Assembly: GCF_004364245.1 (NCBI RefSeq) | Contig: NZ_SOAV01000014.1 | Location: forward strand, 62,001-126,000 | From: Streptomyces sp. BK208 | GTDB lineage: Bacteria > Actinomycetota > Actinomycetes > Streptomycetales > Streptomycetaceae | Direction of reading: 5' to 3' | Length of the DNA: 64,000 nucleotides | In this document: positions 49,745 through 58,096 of the stretch, piece by piece | Position numbering within the stretch: position 1 is the first letter of the stretch | How the letters are laid out: each line of letters begins with the position of its first letter | The notes under the pieces: model-generated | What the model was told of the DNA's origin: nothing | Database searches by the model: none | The model's input: only the letters and a program-made list of their open reading frames with translations | Translations under genes and position numbers: made by a program

Positions 49745-50071
49745 TCACCACCACAGCGGGGTGAAGCTGACGGCCACGTTCTCGTTGCCCTGATTGATCG
49801 CCGTGAACGCGGAGCCGTCGACCTGCGCGGTGTTGCTCTGGTTCGAGGCCCCCGAGCCGACCGCCTGCTGCTGCGTGGTGGACGAGTTGCCGTTGTTGCT
49901 CCCGCCGACGCCGCTGCCGAGGATGCCGGCGTTGGCACTGGCGGCGGTCGCGCTCGATCCGTCGTCCGCGAGGGCGCCGTTGTCCGCCGTCGCGATCCCG
50001 CCGAGCAGAGCGGCGGCAAGCGGAAGGGCGGCGAGGGCGGCGACGACACGGGCGGTACGGATGCTTGCCAT
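49745..50071 (-). CDS. Small secreted Asn/Gln/Ser-rich protein
   Basis: A 108-residue protein with a signal peptide (residues 1-33: MASIRTARVVAALAALPLAAALLGG ... ATA) and a mature part of about 75 residues rich in Asn, Gln, Ser and Gly (GVGGSNNGNSSTTQQQAVGSGASNQSNTAQV) with no Cys. The end VAVSFTPLWW is aromatic. The composition resembles surface-assembling rodlin/chaplin-type proteins, but it lacks their defined motifs, so the link is only compositional. ATG at 50071 was chosen over an upstream ATG because MASIRTAR gives a normal signal peptide; a GGAGGA-like site precedes it. Confidence 0.75.
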   Translation of the reverse strand: MASIRTARVVAALAALPLAAALLGGIATADNGALADDGSSATAASANAGILGSGVGGSNNGNSSTTQQQAVGSGASNQSNTAQVDGSAFTAINQGNENVAVSFTPLWW

Positions 50072-50434
50072 GTTGTTCCTCCAGAACAAGTGCGCACCGG
50101 CTTCCAGCCGACAACGCGAGAAGTACGTGAACTAGGGCTCGTGTCAAGGCAGTTGGCCGACCGCCTCGACGCTGTGCACGACGTCGCATGATCAGAGTTG
50201 CCCACCGGCTCCCGGCAAACCACCCCGGAAGACGCGATTCGCCCTCAAGCGTGAGGACATATCGATAAACCCTCATCACTCCCTTCCGTCCCACTAAGGG
50301 ACAGTCAGGGTGACTCATCCCCAAGCGCCACAAGAGGGGAAGCGTTCCGCCACTTTTCCCCTCACCCGCCAGCCCCCACGGCGTGTCGCACCCCCGCTCT
50401 TCCCTTTCTCGAACATACGTACGAACATAGACCC
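50072..50434. other. Divergent promoter region before primase-polymerase-like gene
   Basis: A 363-base gap with no gene. AT-rich spots lie at about 50120-50290. Just before the next start are direct repeats CGAACATA-CGTA-CGAACATA (50413-50432) that may be an operator. Confidence 0.5.
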
Positions 50435-51361
50435 ATGGCCACCACCGACCGGCAGGCCACGACGCTGGCCCTCGCACACGCCCTGTCAGCCGCGGAGCGC
50501 GGGCTGGCCGTCATCCCGCTGGCCCGGACCAAGCTCCCGGCGCTGCGCTCCCCTCACCGCGGCGCCTCGACCCCGCAGCCGTTCATCTGCCACGGCGAGT
50601 GCGGCCGCTTCGGCCACGGTGTCCACGACGCCTCCACCGACCCGGCCCGCGTCCGCGCGCTGTTCGCCGCCGCCCCGTGGGCCACGGGCTACGGCATCGC
50701 CTGCGGACTGCCGCCCCACCATCTGATCGGCGTCGACCTGGACATCAGGCACGACGACGCGGAGCCGGACTCCTCGACCGCCCTGCGCGAACTCGCCCTG
50801 CGCCACCTGTTCACGATCCCGCCCACGGTGGTGGTCCTGACCCCCAGCGGAGGCCGCCACCTCTGGCTGACCGGCCCGCCCGACCACGTCGTCCCCAACT
50901 CGGCCGGCCGCCTCGCTCCCGGCATCGACATCCGGGGCGCCGGCGGCTACCTGGTCGGCCCCGGCTCCCGCACCCACCACGGCACCTACACGACCGCCCC
51001 CGGCACGTCCCACCTGGCACCCGCACCGTGCCCGCCCGCACTCCTGCGCCTGCTGCTGCCACCACCCGTACGGCGCGGCGGGAGCGGCCCGGGAGTGAGC
51101 GCGGGCCGCGGCGGGACGGTGAGCGACGGCCGCGGCGGGGCAGTGAGCGACGGCCGCGGCCTCGTCCAGTTCGTCCTCGCCGCGCACGAGGGCCAGCGCA
51201 ACACACGCCTCTTCTGGGCGGCCTGCCGCGCCTACGAGAACGGCATCGGCCCGGCCCTGCTGGCCCCCCTGCTCGAAGCCGCCCGCGCCACCGGCCTGAC
51301 CGATCGTGAGGCCCGCGCGACGATCACGTCGGCGGCCCGCATGACGGGCCACCACCCCTGA
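50435..51361 (+). CDS. Bifunctional DNA primase/polymerase (Prim-Pol) domain protein
   Basis: A 308-residue protein with the Prim-Pol (archaeo-eukaryotic primase) fold: GLAVIPLARTKLPALR at the start, the catalytic pair in LIGVDLDIRHDD (Asp101, Asp103), VVVLTPSGGRHLWLTG, and GIDIRGAGGYLVGPGSRTHHGTY. A short Cys/His stretch FICHGECGRFGHGVHDAS precedes the active site. Residues 215-240 hold a GRGG-SDGRGG repeat, then an LVQFVLAAHEGQRNTRLFWAACRAYENG helical domain. Such proteins are common in Streptomyces chromosomes and their job is unproven; some come from integrated plasmids. Confidence 0.88.
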   Translation: MATTDRQATTLALAHALSAAERGLAVIPLARTKLPALRSPHRGASTPQPFICHGECGRFGHGVHDASTDPARVRALFAAAPWATGYGIACGLPPHHLIGVDLDIRHDDAEPDSSTALRELALRHLFTIPPTVVVLTPSGGRHLWLTGPPDHVVPNSAGRLAPGIDIRGAGGYLVGPGSRTHHGTYTTAPGTSHLAPAPCPPALLRLLLPPPVRRGGSGPGVSAGRGGTVSDGRGGAVSDGRGLVQFVLAAHEGQRNTRLFWAACRAYENGIGPALLAPLLEAARATGLTDREARATITSAARMTGHHP

Positions 51362-51462
51362 CACCTCCCTGACGGGGCGCCGTTTCCGGCCACCCTCACG
51401 CACCCTCCCCCCTCCACACCCCTCCACGCGGCCCTCCCCGCGGCACGACCGGAAAGCCCCCG

Positions 51463-52008
51463 ATGCACGACCGCCCCCACCAGCACTCCTACGACCGCCG
51501 GCTCGACCGGCCCCAGGCGGCCCGGCCCCACAACCGCCTCAGCGACCGTTTCCGCGAGCCGGCCATGTCGCTGGCCAGGATCGTCCTGACCTCCGGTCGC
51601 AGCGTCGACCTGGCCGAACTGCGCCTCACGGCCACCTACGGCGGCGGCATGCCGGAGGGCTACCCGTGCCGCCCCGTCAACGACCTGCGCATCGCGGAAC
51701 TCCTGCGCACCGCCGCCCGGATGTCCCCACCCACACCGGTGCACCTGGTCCCGCCCCCGCGCGCGTACCCGGACCAGTACGCGGGCGCCTTCGGCCCCGT
51801 CGAGACACTCCCGCGCGTGGCCTGCGTGGGCCGCTTCTCCTCCGCGCCCGTGACCCCGGCCAGCGACCCGTTCGCCTACCGCTCCGCCCTGACCGTCATC
51901 TGGTTCCAGCCCACGCCCCGCGCCCCCGACGCGTACGACTCGGACCCGGCCCTGCGGGACGTCGACTGGTCGTCCCTGGCACGGGACTACGCACTCAGGG
52001 AGCCGTAG
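51463..52008 (+). CDS. Conserved hypothetical protein (181 aa)
   Basis: A 181-residue soluble protein. After a His/Arg-rich, probably disordered start, the region MSLARIVLTSGRSVDLAELRLTATYGGGMPEGYPCRPVNDLRIAELLRTA begins a compact domain that ends WSSLARDYALREP. It could instead start at the internal ATG 51565. It follows the Prim-Pol gene by 101 bases on the same strand. I do not recognise a functional family. Confidence 0.65.
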   Translation: MHDRPHQHSYDRRLDRPQAARPHNRLSDRFREPAMSLARIVLTSGRSVDLAELRLTATYGGGMPEGYPCRPVNDLRIAELLRTAARMSPPTPVHLVPPPRAYPDQYAGAFGPVETLPRVACVGRFSSAPVTPASDPFAYRSALTVIWFQPTPRAPDAYDSDPALRDVDWSSLARDYALREP

Positions 52009-52075
52009 CCGGTCCGCCCCGCGCGGCCGACGAGTCCGCGCCCGCGCGGGAGTCCGTACCACAGAACGACGACGA

Positions 52076-52105
52076 CCCCGGACCATCGTGCCTGGTCAGG
52101 GGCCG
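52076..52105. terminator. Hairpin after the 181-aa protein gene, partly repeated at 52.4 kb
   Basis: CCCCG-GACC pairs with GGTC-A-GGGG across a 9-base loop. Its 3' 16 bases, GCCTGGTCAGGGGCCG (52090-52105), recur at 52395-52410 in the tRNA-Ser terminator. Confidence 0.6.
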
Positions 52106-52106
52106 C

Positions 52107-52250
52107 TCAAGAGAAAAGGGCCCCCACCAGGACCGCGCCGTAGTGCACGCATTGGTGCCATCGCTTGCAGTAGCGCTTCGCCCGCCACCTGGAACGCCGC
52201 GTGAATTGCCTGTCGCACCACACGCACTTACGGGTCTTCCGGTCCCCCAT
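52107..52250 (-). CDS. Small Cys/His zinc-ribbon-like protein (47 aa)
   Basis: A 47-residue ATG-started frame: MGDRKTRKCVWCDRQFTRRS, then RYCKRWHQCVH. Two Cys pairs (CVWC and C-x5-C) with a His fit a small zinc-binding knuckle, and the many Arg/Lys residues suggest nucleic-acid binding. An AGGG site lies about 8 bases upstream. Similar tiny proteins are common in Streptomyces but have no known role. Confidence 0.5.
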   Translation of the reverse strand: MGDRKTRKCVWCDRQFTRRSRWRAKRYCKRWHQCVHYGAVLVGALFS

Positions 52251-52375
52251 GCTCACGACCCTACCGATCGATCTCAACGCTGCCGCGGCATGTCCCAGCC
52301 GTGCCCTCGCCGTGCCCGCGACCGGGCCCGGACGTCGCGGGGAGCAGCGGGTGTTCGGCGGTCAGCGCGCACGGC

Positions 52376-52412
52376 GACGGCCCCCGACCGTAACGCCTGG
52401 TCAGGGGCCGTC
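52376..52412 (-). terminator. Terminator of tRNA-Ser(TGA)
   Basis: GACGGCCCC / GGGGCCGTC plus inner GACC / GGTC with a one-base asymmetry, starting 9 bases past the tRNA 3' end. Confidence 0.75.
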
Positions 52413-52420
52413 AACAACTG

Positions 52421-52507
52421 CGGTGGGTGTGGGATTTGAACCCACGGTGACATCGCTGCCACGACGGTTTTCAAGACCGTTCCCTTAGGCCGCTCGGGCA
52501 ACCCACC
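52421..52507 (-). tRNA. tRNA-Ser(TGA)
   Basis: An 87-nt class II tRNA: acceptor GGTGGGT/ACCCACC with discriminator G, anticodon stem ACGGT/ACCGT with loop CTTGAAA (anticodon TGA), long variable arm, T loop TTCAAAT. Confidence 0.96.
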
Positions 52508-52570
52508 CCTGCACCGTCCCGCCCGGGACGGAGCGGGTACAGCCTACCGGCACGGTTCGTCGTGCGGGGC

Positions 52571-53161
52571 TCACGTGTGGCGGGGAGGGCGGGCTGCCTG
52601 CCAGGCGGCCTCGATCATCGGGAAGATCTCGTCCAGGGCGGCCTCCGGATCGGGCGCCTCGCGGGCCAGTGAGTAGGCGTCGACCGCGAAGCGCGCGAGG
52701 GTGCGGGCGGCGGTTTCGCTGCGGGTCAGGCCGGGCTCGGCGGCGATGGCGCGGGCCAGGGCGTCCGCATGGCGCAGGCGCATCGACTCGTCGTACCTGC
52801 GCAGGGCGTCGGACGCGTCGATCATGCGCCAGACGGGAGCGGCGCTGTCCGCGGTGCAGTGCCGCACCAGGGCCAGGATCTCGCGGCGCAGCGCGGGGAC
52901 GATCGGCTCGTCCGGCGCCCGGTCGGTGACCGCACGGGTGAGGCGTTGCTCGAAGTCCTCGTCCTGCTCGAAGACCAGGGCCTCCTTCGAGGCGAAGTGG
53001 GAGAAGACCGTGGTGACGGCCACGTCGGCCTCGGCGGCCACGTCGCGGATGCCCACCGCCTCGTATCCGCGCTCCAGGAAGAGCCGGAGCGCGGTGTCGG
53101 CGATCTTCTGGCGGGTCGCGGCCTTCTTGCGCTCACGACGTCCGGACTGCTGCACGGTCAT
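52571..53161 (-). CDS. TetR-family regulator
   Basis: A 196-residue repressor: basic N terminus, then HTH TRQKIADTALRLFLERGYEAVGIRDVAAEADVAVTTVFSHFASKEALVFEQDEDF. The C-terminal ligand domain is unassigned. It is divergent from the quinone oxidoreductase gene with a 15-base palindrome between, so it most likely represses that gene and itself. Confidence 0.92.
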   Translation of the reverse strand: MTVQQSGRRERKKAATRQKIADTALRLFLERGYEAVGIRDVAAEADVAVTTVFSHFASKEALVFEQDEDFEQRLTRAVTDRAPDEPIVPALRREILALVRHCTADSAAPVWRMIDASDALRRYDESMRLRHADALARAIAAEPGLTRSETAARTLARFAVDAYSLAREAPDPEAALDEIFPMIEAAWQAARPPRHT

Positions 53162-53202
53162 GACGGAAGGCTAGCAGGTACGAGATTGAAGTTGTTAGGA
53201 AA

Positions 53203-53217
53203 CACTAACGGTTAGTG
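53203..53217. promoter_or_regulatory. TetR operator CACTAAC-G-GTTAGTG
   Basis: Perfect 7-bp arms around one central base, 15 bases before the oxidoreductase ATG and 42 bases before the TetR start. The arms extend imperfectly on both sides (TTAGGAAACACTAACGGTTA). Confidence 0.8.
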
Positions 53218-53231
53218 CTACGGTCGGCCGC

Positions 53232-54125
53232 ATGAAGAAAGTGAGCTTCGCCGAGTTCGGCGGTCCCGATGTCCTGCGCCTCGTCGACGCCGAGGAGCCC
53301 CACGCGGGGCCCGGCCGCATACGCATCGCCGTGCGGGCAGCCGGCGTGAATCCCGTCGACTGGCGGATCAGGGAAGGGCAGGTGCTGGGGGCCCATCCGG
53401 TCACGCTGCCCTCGGGGGTCGGGCTCGACGCCGCCGGGATCGTGGACGAGGTCGGAGAGGGGGTCGAGGACGTCGAGGTCGGTGACCGGGTGTTCGGCGA
53501 GGGCACCGACACCTACGCCGAGTTCGCCGTGCTCGGGGCCTGGGCCCGGATGCCCGAGGGCCTGACGTTCGAAGAGGCGGCCGGGTACCCGTCGGTGATG
53601 GAGACCGCGCTGCGCGTCGTCCGGGAAGTCGGGGTGCGGCCCGGCCAGACCCTCCTGGTCAGCGGCGCGTCCGGCGGTGTCGGATCGGCGGTGCTGCAGA
53701 TCGCCCGCGACCGCGGCATCAGGGTGATCGGTACGGCCGGTGCCGCCAACCAGGAGTACCTGCGGGGTCTCGGTGCAGTCGCCACGACGTACGGCGAGGG
53801 CTGGGTGGAGCGGGTGCGGCGGCTCGGCGGAGTCGACGCGGCGCTCGACCTGGCGGGCTCGGGTGTGCTTCGCGAACTCGTCGAGCTGACCGGGGATCCG
53901 GAGAGGGTCGTCACCATCGCCGATCTCGGCGCACCCGAATTCGGCGTGCGGTTCTCCGGCGTGGCCGGAAGCGTGCCGGCTGCGCTCGCCGAGACCGTCG
54001 ACCTCATCGCGCGCGGCAGACTCCACATCCCGGTCGAGAAGACGTACTCGCTCGCCGAGGCCGCGGCGGCGCACGTCGACAGCCAGGCCGGCCACACGCG
54101 CGGACGCCGGGTCATCATCGTGTGA
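53232..54125 (+). CDS. NADP-dependent quinone oxidoreductase-like MDR protein
   Basis: A 297-residue medium-chain reductase without zinc ligands (zeta-crystallin/QOR type). Seen: VNPVDWRIREGQ, VGLDAAGIVDEVGEGVEDVEVGDRVFG, and the NADP-binding LLVSGASGGVGSAVLQIARDRGIRVIGTA with the AxxGxxG turn. It would reduce quinones or enones to protect the cell. It is controlled by the divergent TetR protein. The gene ends before low-complexity repeats. Confidence 0.92.
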   Translation: MKKVSFAEFGGPDVLRLVDAEEPHAGPGRIRIAVRAAGVNPVDWRIREGQVLGAHPVTLPSGVGLDAAGIVDEVGEGVEDVEVGDRVFGEGTDTYAEFAVLGAWARMPEGLTFEEAAGYPSVMETALRVVREVGVRPGQTLLVSGASGGVGSAVLQIARDRGIRVIGTAGAANQEYLRGLGAVATTYGEGWVERVRRLGGVDAALDLAGSGVLRELVELTGDPERVVTIADLGAPEFGVRFSGVAGSVPAALAETVDLIARGRLHIPVEKTYSLAEAAAAHVDSQAGHTRGRRVIIV

Positions 54126-54145
54126 TTCGAGATGAGTCGAGATGA

Positions 54146-54184
54146 CTTGAGTTGAGTTGAGGTGAGGTGAGGTGAGGTGAGGTG
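54146..54184. repeat. Pentanucleotide repeat (GTTGA/GGTGA)
   Basis: About eight tandem pentamers: CTTGA, two GTTGA, five GGTGA, then GGTG. It lies after the oxidoreductase stop and is followed by three imperfect AAGGCCGCCTCGG units to about 54244. Unusually simple for this genome. Confidence 0.85.
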
Positions 54185-54304
54185 CCTGGGTGCCTCGGCC
54201 TCAAGGCCGCCTCGGTTCCAAGGCCGCCTCGGCCTCGAGGCCGCTCGGGTCGCCTCCGCCCCGGGTTCGCCCGGGGCGCCGGGCATGTGGGTTTCCGGCT
54301 GACG

Positions 54305-54344
54305 CACTTCGCCACCGGGGCGAATGCGGCCCGGTGGCGAAGTG
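54305..54344. terminator. Bidirectional terminator between oxidoreductase and HtrA genes
   Basis: Perfect 15-bp stem CACTTCGCCACCGGG / CCCGGTGGCGAAGTG with a 10-base loop, between convergent genes. Confidence 0.9.
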
Positions 54345-54377
54345 GGTGGGTCTCGGTGGGTCGTGGTGGGACGGCTG

Positions 54378-55904
54378 TCAGTCGTCGCCGACCTTCGAGC
54401 CCAGGGTGACCTCGGTCGTGTGCTGCTTGCCGCCGCGCTCGTAGGTGACCGTGACCTCGTCGCCGGGCGCGTGGGTCCAGATCTCGCCGATCAGGGTCGG
54501 GCCGCTGTCGATCACGCGGTCGTCGAGCTTGGTGATGACGTCACCGGGCTTGAGGCCCGCGTCGTCGGCCGGGCCGCCCTTCTCGACGGGGTCGGCTCCG
54601 CCCACGCCCTGCTCGGTGAGCTTGGCGCCGCCCGTCGCCTCCTCCAGGGAGACGGAGGCACCGATCTTCGCGTACACCGGCTTGCCGTTCTTGATCAGCT
54701 GCTGGGCGACGAACTCGGCCTGGTTGATGGGGATCGCGAAGCCCAGGCCGATGGAGCCGGCCTGGCCGGTGCCGAAGCTGCCGTTGCTGGACGACTGGAT
54801 CGCGGAGTTGATGCCGATGACGTTGCCCTGCGCGTCCAGCAGCGGGCCACCGGAGTTGCCCGGGTTGATCGACGCGTCGGTCTGCAGGGCACTCATGTAG
54901 GAGGCCTTGCTGTCGGCGCTGCCGTCGCTGGAGGCCACGGGGCGGTTCTTGGCGCTGATGATGCCCGTGGTCACCGTGTTGGACAGGCCGAAGGGGGCGC
55001 CGATGGCGATTGTCGAGTCGCCCACGGCGACCTTGTCGGAGTCGCCCAGGGGGAGCGGGTTCAGGTCCGACGGGGCGTTCTCCAGCTTGACAACCGCGAC
55101 GTCGTAGCCCTGGGCGTGGCCGACCACCTCGGCGTCGTACTTCTTGCCGTCGGGGAAGGTCGCGCTGAGCTTGCCGCCGTCGACCGCCTCCGCCACCACG
55201 TGGTTGTTGGTGACGATGTGGCCTTCCTTGTCGAAGACGAACCCGGTGCCGGTGCCGCCCTCGCCGTTGCTCCCCTCGGCCTGGATGGTGACCGTGCTGG
55301 GCAGCGCCTTGGCGGCCACGCCGGCCACGGTGCCCGCGTCGCGCTTGACGGAGCCGCCGGTGTCGGAGGCGGAGACCGTGGTGGAGCCGTTCCCGTCGTT
55401 GTTCTTGGCGAGGGTGTAGCCGAGACCGCCGCCCAGGCCGCCCGCGACCAGCGCGGCGATCAGGACGCCGGCCACCAGACCGCCACGGCCGCGCCCGGGC
55501 TTCGGCGCGGGCTGCTGGTACGAGGCACCCCAGCCGCCGGCGCCGCCGCCGGTCCCGTCGCCGAAACCGCCTCCGTAGCCGCTGTCGCCGCCTCCGCCGT
55601 ACGCCGGGGTGTGGGCCCCGGTGCCCGGCGGCGGGGGCGGGGGCCACGCGGCGTCGGGAGCCGAGTGGCCCTGCGGGACCTCGCCGCCCTGCGGCCCCGT
55701 CTGCGCCTGGGGTGCCCGGTGGTCCCCGGGCACCCCGGCCGGGGCAGGGGCGGGGGGAGCCGCCGGAGCCTCCGGGGTGATGGTGCGGTCCTGGTGGGGG
55801 GCGGGCGGCGCGGGAGGCTGGGCGGAGGCAGCGGGAGCATCCACCGGCACGGGAGGTGCGGACGGGGCCGGGGGTACCGCGGTGCCCTCGTTCTCGGTGC
55901 TCAC
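54378..55904 (-). CDS. HtrA/DegP-like membrane serine protease with PDZ domain
   Basis: A 508-residue protease. Residues 1-135: Pro/Ala/Gly-rich cytoplasmic region. TM segment about 143-163 (GGLVAGVLIAALVAGGLGGGLGYTLA). Trypsin-like domain about 190-395 with the full triad His235 (TNNHVV), Asp268 (YDVAVV) and Ser351 (NPGNSGGP). PDZ domain about 405-505 (GPADDAGLKPGDVITKLDDRVI). It acts outside the membrane in folding control and envelope stress. GTG at 55904 has a GAGGAGA site. Upstream, 263 bases separate it from the divergent phosphodiesterase gene. Confidence 0.94.
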   Translation of the reverse strand: MSTENEGTAVPPAPSAPPVPVDAPAASAQPPAPPAPHQDRTITPEAPAAPPAPAPAGVPGDHRAPQAQTGPQGGEVPQGHSAPDAAWPPPPPPGTGAHTPAYGGGGDSGYGGGFGDGTGGGAGGWGASYQQPAPKPGRGRGGLVAGVLIAALVAGGLGGGLGYTLAKNNDGNGSTTVSASDTGGSVKRDAGTVAGVAAKALPSTVTIQAEGSNGEGGTGTGFVFDKEGHIVTNNHVVAEAVDGGKLSATFPDGKKYDAEVVGHAQGYDVAVVKLENAPSDLNPLPLGDSDKVAVGDSTIAIGAPFGLSNTVTTGIISAKNRPVASSDGSADSKASYMSALQTDASINPGNSGGPLLDAQGNVIGINSAIQSSSNGSFGTGQAGSIGLGFAIPINQAEFVAQQLIKNGKPVYAKIGASVSLEEATGGAKLTEQGVGGADPVEKGGPADDAGLKPGDVITKLDDRVIDSGPTLIGEIWTHAPGDEVTVTYERGGKQHTTEVTLGSKVGDD

Positions 55905-56167
55905 AGCTTCTCTCCTCGTTCCACGGCTGTTGGTCGCTCACCCTGGTCGCGCTCAGCCACGCTCACGCGCTGCTCCACGGTCCGGCGCGGTGGGGGTGTG
56001 CCGGTGATTCTGTATGCCATCAGCTTTTCCCACGGGCCGTCAGAGCACCATAAGCCGTAGCTGTGGGTCCCCGACTGTCCTTTACAACGGTCATCCAAGA
56101 CTAAACGGACGGGTTGCCGATTCCGCCCGGTGGCACGTCTACCCGCCCGCGGTGGCACCATGACGCG

Positions 56168-56995
56168 GTGACCCACGCACGACAGCACCGGATTCAGGTC
56201 GTCGCCCACCGTGGCGCCTCCGAGGATGCACCCGAGCACACGCTGGCCGCGTACCGGAAGGCGATCGAGGACGGGGCGGACGCCCTGGAGTGCGATGTAC
56301 GCCTGACCGCCGACGGCCACCTCGTCTGCGTCCACGACTGGCGCGTCAACCGTACGTCCAACGGCCGCGGCGCGGTCTCCGCGCTGGAGCTCGCCGATCT
56401 CGCGGCCCTGGACTTCGGCACCCGGCGGACCCGGGAGTTCTGGCGCACGCGCGACGAGCAGCCCGACTGGGAGCACCGGCCCGAGGACCGGGAGGAGACG
56501 TCCGTCCTGACCCTGGAACGGCTGCTGCAGCTGGTCGCCGACTCGGGACGGCGCGTGGAACTGGCCATCGAGACCAAGCACCCCACCCGCTGGGCGGGCC
56601 AGGTGGAGGAGCGGCTGCTGCAGCTCCTGAAGCGTTTCGGGCTCGACGCCCCGGCCTCGGCCGAGGAGTCGCCGGTGCGGGTGATGAGCTTCTCGGCCCG
56701 CTCGCTGCACCGGGTGCGGGCCGCGTCGCCGACGCTGCCGACGGTCTCCCTCATGCAGTTCGTCTCACCCCGGCTGCGCGACGGGCGGCTGCCCGCGGGT
56801 GTCCGGATCGCCGGCCCCTCCATCCGGATCGTGCGCAACCACCCCGCGTACATCGAGCGTCTGAAGGCGGCCGGTCACCAGGTGCACGTATGGACGGTGA
56901 ACGAGACCGCCGACGTGGACCACTGCGTCGACCTGGGCGTCGACGCCATCATCACCAACCGGCCGCGCGCGGTCCTGGACCACCTGGGCCGCTGA
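56168..56995 (+). CDS. Glycerophosphodiester phosphodiesterase
   Basis: A 275-residue GDPD TIM-barrel enzyme that hydrolyses glycerophosphodiesters to glycerol 3-phosphate and an alcohol. Seen: VVAHRGASEDAPEHTLAAYRKAIEDGADALECDVRLTADGHLVCVHD, which includes the catalytic His and the metal-binding Glu/Asp, VELAIETKHP, and the end VDAIITNRPRAVLDHL. There is no signal peptide, so it is cytoplasmic. GTG at 56168 was chosen. Confidence 0.93.
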   Translation: MTHARQHRIQVVAHRGASEDAPEHTLAAYRKAIEDGADALECDVRLTADGHLVCVHDWRVNRTSNGRGAVSALELADLAALDFGTRRTREFWRTRDEQPDWEHRPEDREETSVLTLERLLQLVADSGRRVELAIETKHPTRWAGQVEERLLQLLKRFGLDAPASAEESPVRVMSFSARSLHRVRAASPTLPTVSLMQFVSPRLRDGRLPAGVRIAGPSIRIVRNHPAYIERLKAAGHQVHVWTVNETADVDHCVDLGVDAIITNRPRAVLDHLGR

Positions 56996-57209
56996 TTCGG
57001 CCGTACCTCTTGACCGGGCGGCTCGGCTGCCCCATTCTCCGATCTCGGCCACACCGGCGAAATCCGGCCACGCGACTACGGGGAGTGCTCCGGCGCGTTC
57101 GGTGCGTGTTCGACCGTGTCGAATGCGTCACCGTGCGGCGATCGGCCGGTTTCCGGCTCAGAGCGATGGGGCATCCACTCGGTGGCGTGGGGCGAAGGAG
57201 GTCTCGGGG

Positions 57210-57761
57210 GTGGCGTTGGTGGTGGCACAGGAGGTGCCCACGTCGTCGAGCATGGCCGTGCCCCATGGCCCTGCGGGCGTGGGGGAAGCAAGGCACCGCA
57301 TGCGTGATCAGTTGCGCAGGGGCGGTGTAGCGGATTCGGTCATCGACGACGCCGTACTGATCCTTTCCGAACTGTTGAGCAATGCCTGCAAGCACGGTCG
57401 GCCGCTGGGCGACGCCTTGGCCGGGGACGGCGACGTCCGTGCCGCGTGGCAGGTGGACGCGCGCGGACGGCTGCTGGTGGAGGTCACGGACGGGGGCGGT
57501 CCGACCCGCCCGGCTCCGGCGACCCCGTCGGTCACCGCGCACGGTGGACGCGGGCTGAACATCATCACGGCGCTCGCCGACGACTGGGGCGTGCGGGACA
57601 GCGCGTGCGGAGAGGTCACCGTCTGGGTCGTCGTCCACGACGACGTGCGCGCCCCGGGTGCCGGAAACCGGCGCGAGGACTTCGCCACCCGCATCTCGGC
57701 TCCGGCGGTGTCCGAGATCCCCGGCCTGGACTTCGCGGAAGCCTTCGACGACCTGGCCTGA
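57210..57761 (+). CDS. RsbW-like ATP-binding (HATPase_c_2) protein
   Basis: A 183-residue protein with the anti-sigma/serine-kinase ATPase fold: VIDDAVLILSELLSNACKHGRPLG (N box), LLVEVTDGGGPTRPAP (G1) and GGRGLNIITALADDWGV (G2). GTG at 57210 has a perfect AAGGAGGT site 7 bases upstream. Such proteins are anti-sigma factors or STAS kinases; possible partners here are SigF, SigN and the STAS protein, though all are more than 40 kb away. The C terminus (AVSEIPGLDFAEAFDDLA) is an unassigned tail. Confidence 0.88.
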   Translation: MALVVAQEVPTSSSMAVPHGPAGVGEARHRMRDQLRRGGVADSVIDDAVLILSELLSNACKHGRPLGDALAGDGDVRAAWQVDARGRLLVEVTDGGGPTRPAPATPSVTAHGGRGLNIITALADDWGVRDSACGEVTVWVVVHDDVRAPGAGNRREDFATRISAPAVSEIPGLDFAEAFDDLA

Positions 57762-58096
57762 CCCCGTCCCTCGCCACGGCCGCTCTCCGAGCCGCGGTCC
57801 GAACCGGGTCGCCCGAGGCCTGGACCGAGTCGCACGAGGCCCGGACCAAGTCGCACGAGGACTTGGGCCGGTCCCTCCGAGGCATGGCCCGGGGCCCGCA
57901 CTATGCCGGGCGCGAGTCGCGCGAGGACCCGGGCGAGCCGTACGGCGGCTTGAACCGGCCCGTCGGTCGCGTGGACGCGGCTGCGGCCGGGGCGAGTTGT
58001 CCACAGGCGGTCCGTTGTCCACAGGTCCCGTCCGGCGGGGCGGGAACGGCTAGGCTCGCGCCGTACGAGTAGAGCCGTAACCGGGAGACACCCACG
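57762..58096. other. Non-coding gap with repeats and two DnaA-box sequences
   Basis: A 335-base stretch without a gene. About 57820-57870 holds two imperfect copies of a GACCxAGTCGCACGAGG unit. Two exact TTGTCCACA sequences (57997-58005 and 58015-58023), 18 bases apart in the same orientation, match the Streptomyces DnaA box. Confidence 0.6.
57997..58023 (+). promoter_or_regulatory. Pair of DnaA boxes
   Basis: TTGTCCACA twice in tandem, spaced 18 bases start to start, 74-100 bases before the SEC-C/DUF5926 start. TTGTCCACA is the high-affinity box of Streptomyces DnaA. Confidence 0.6.
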
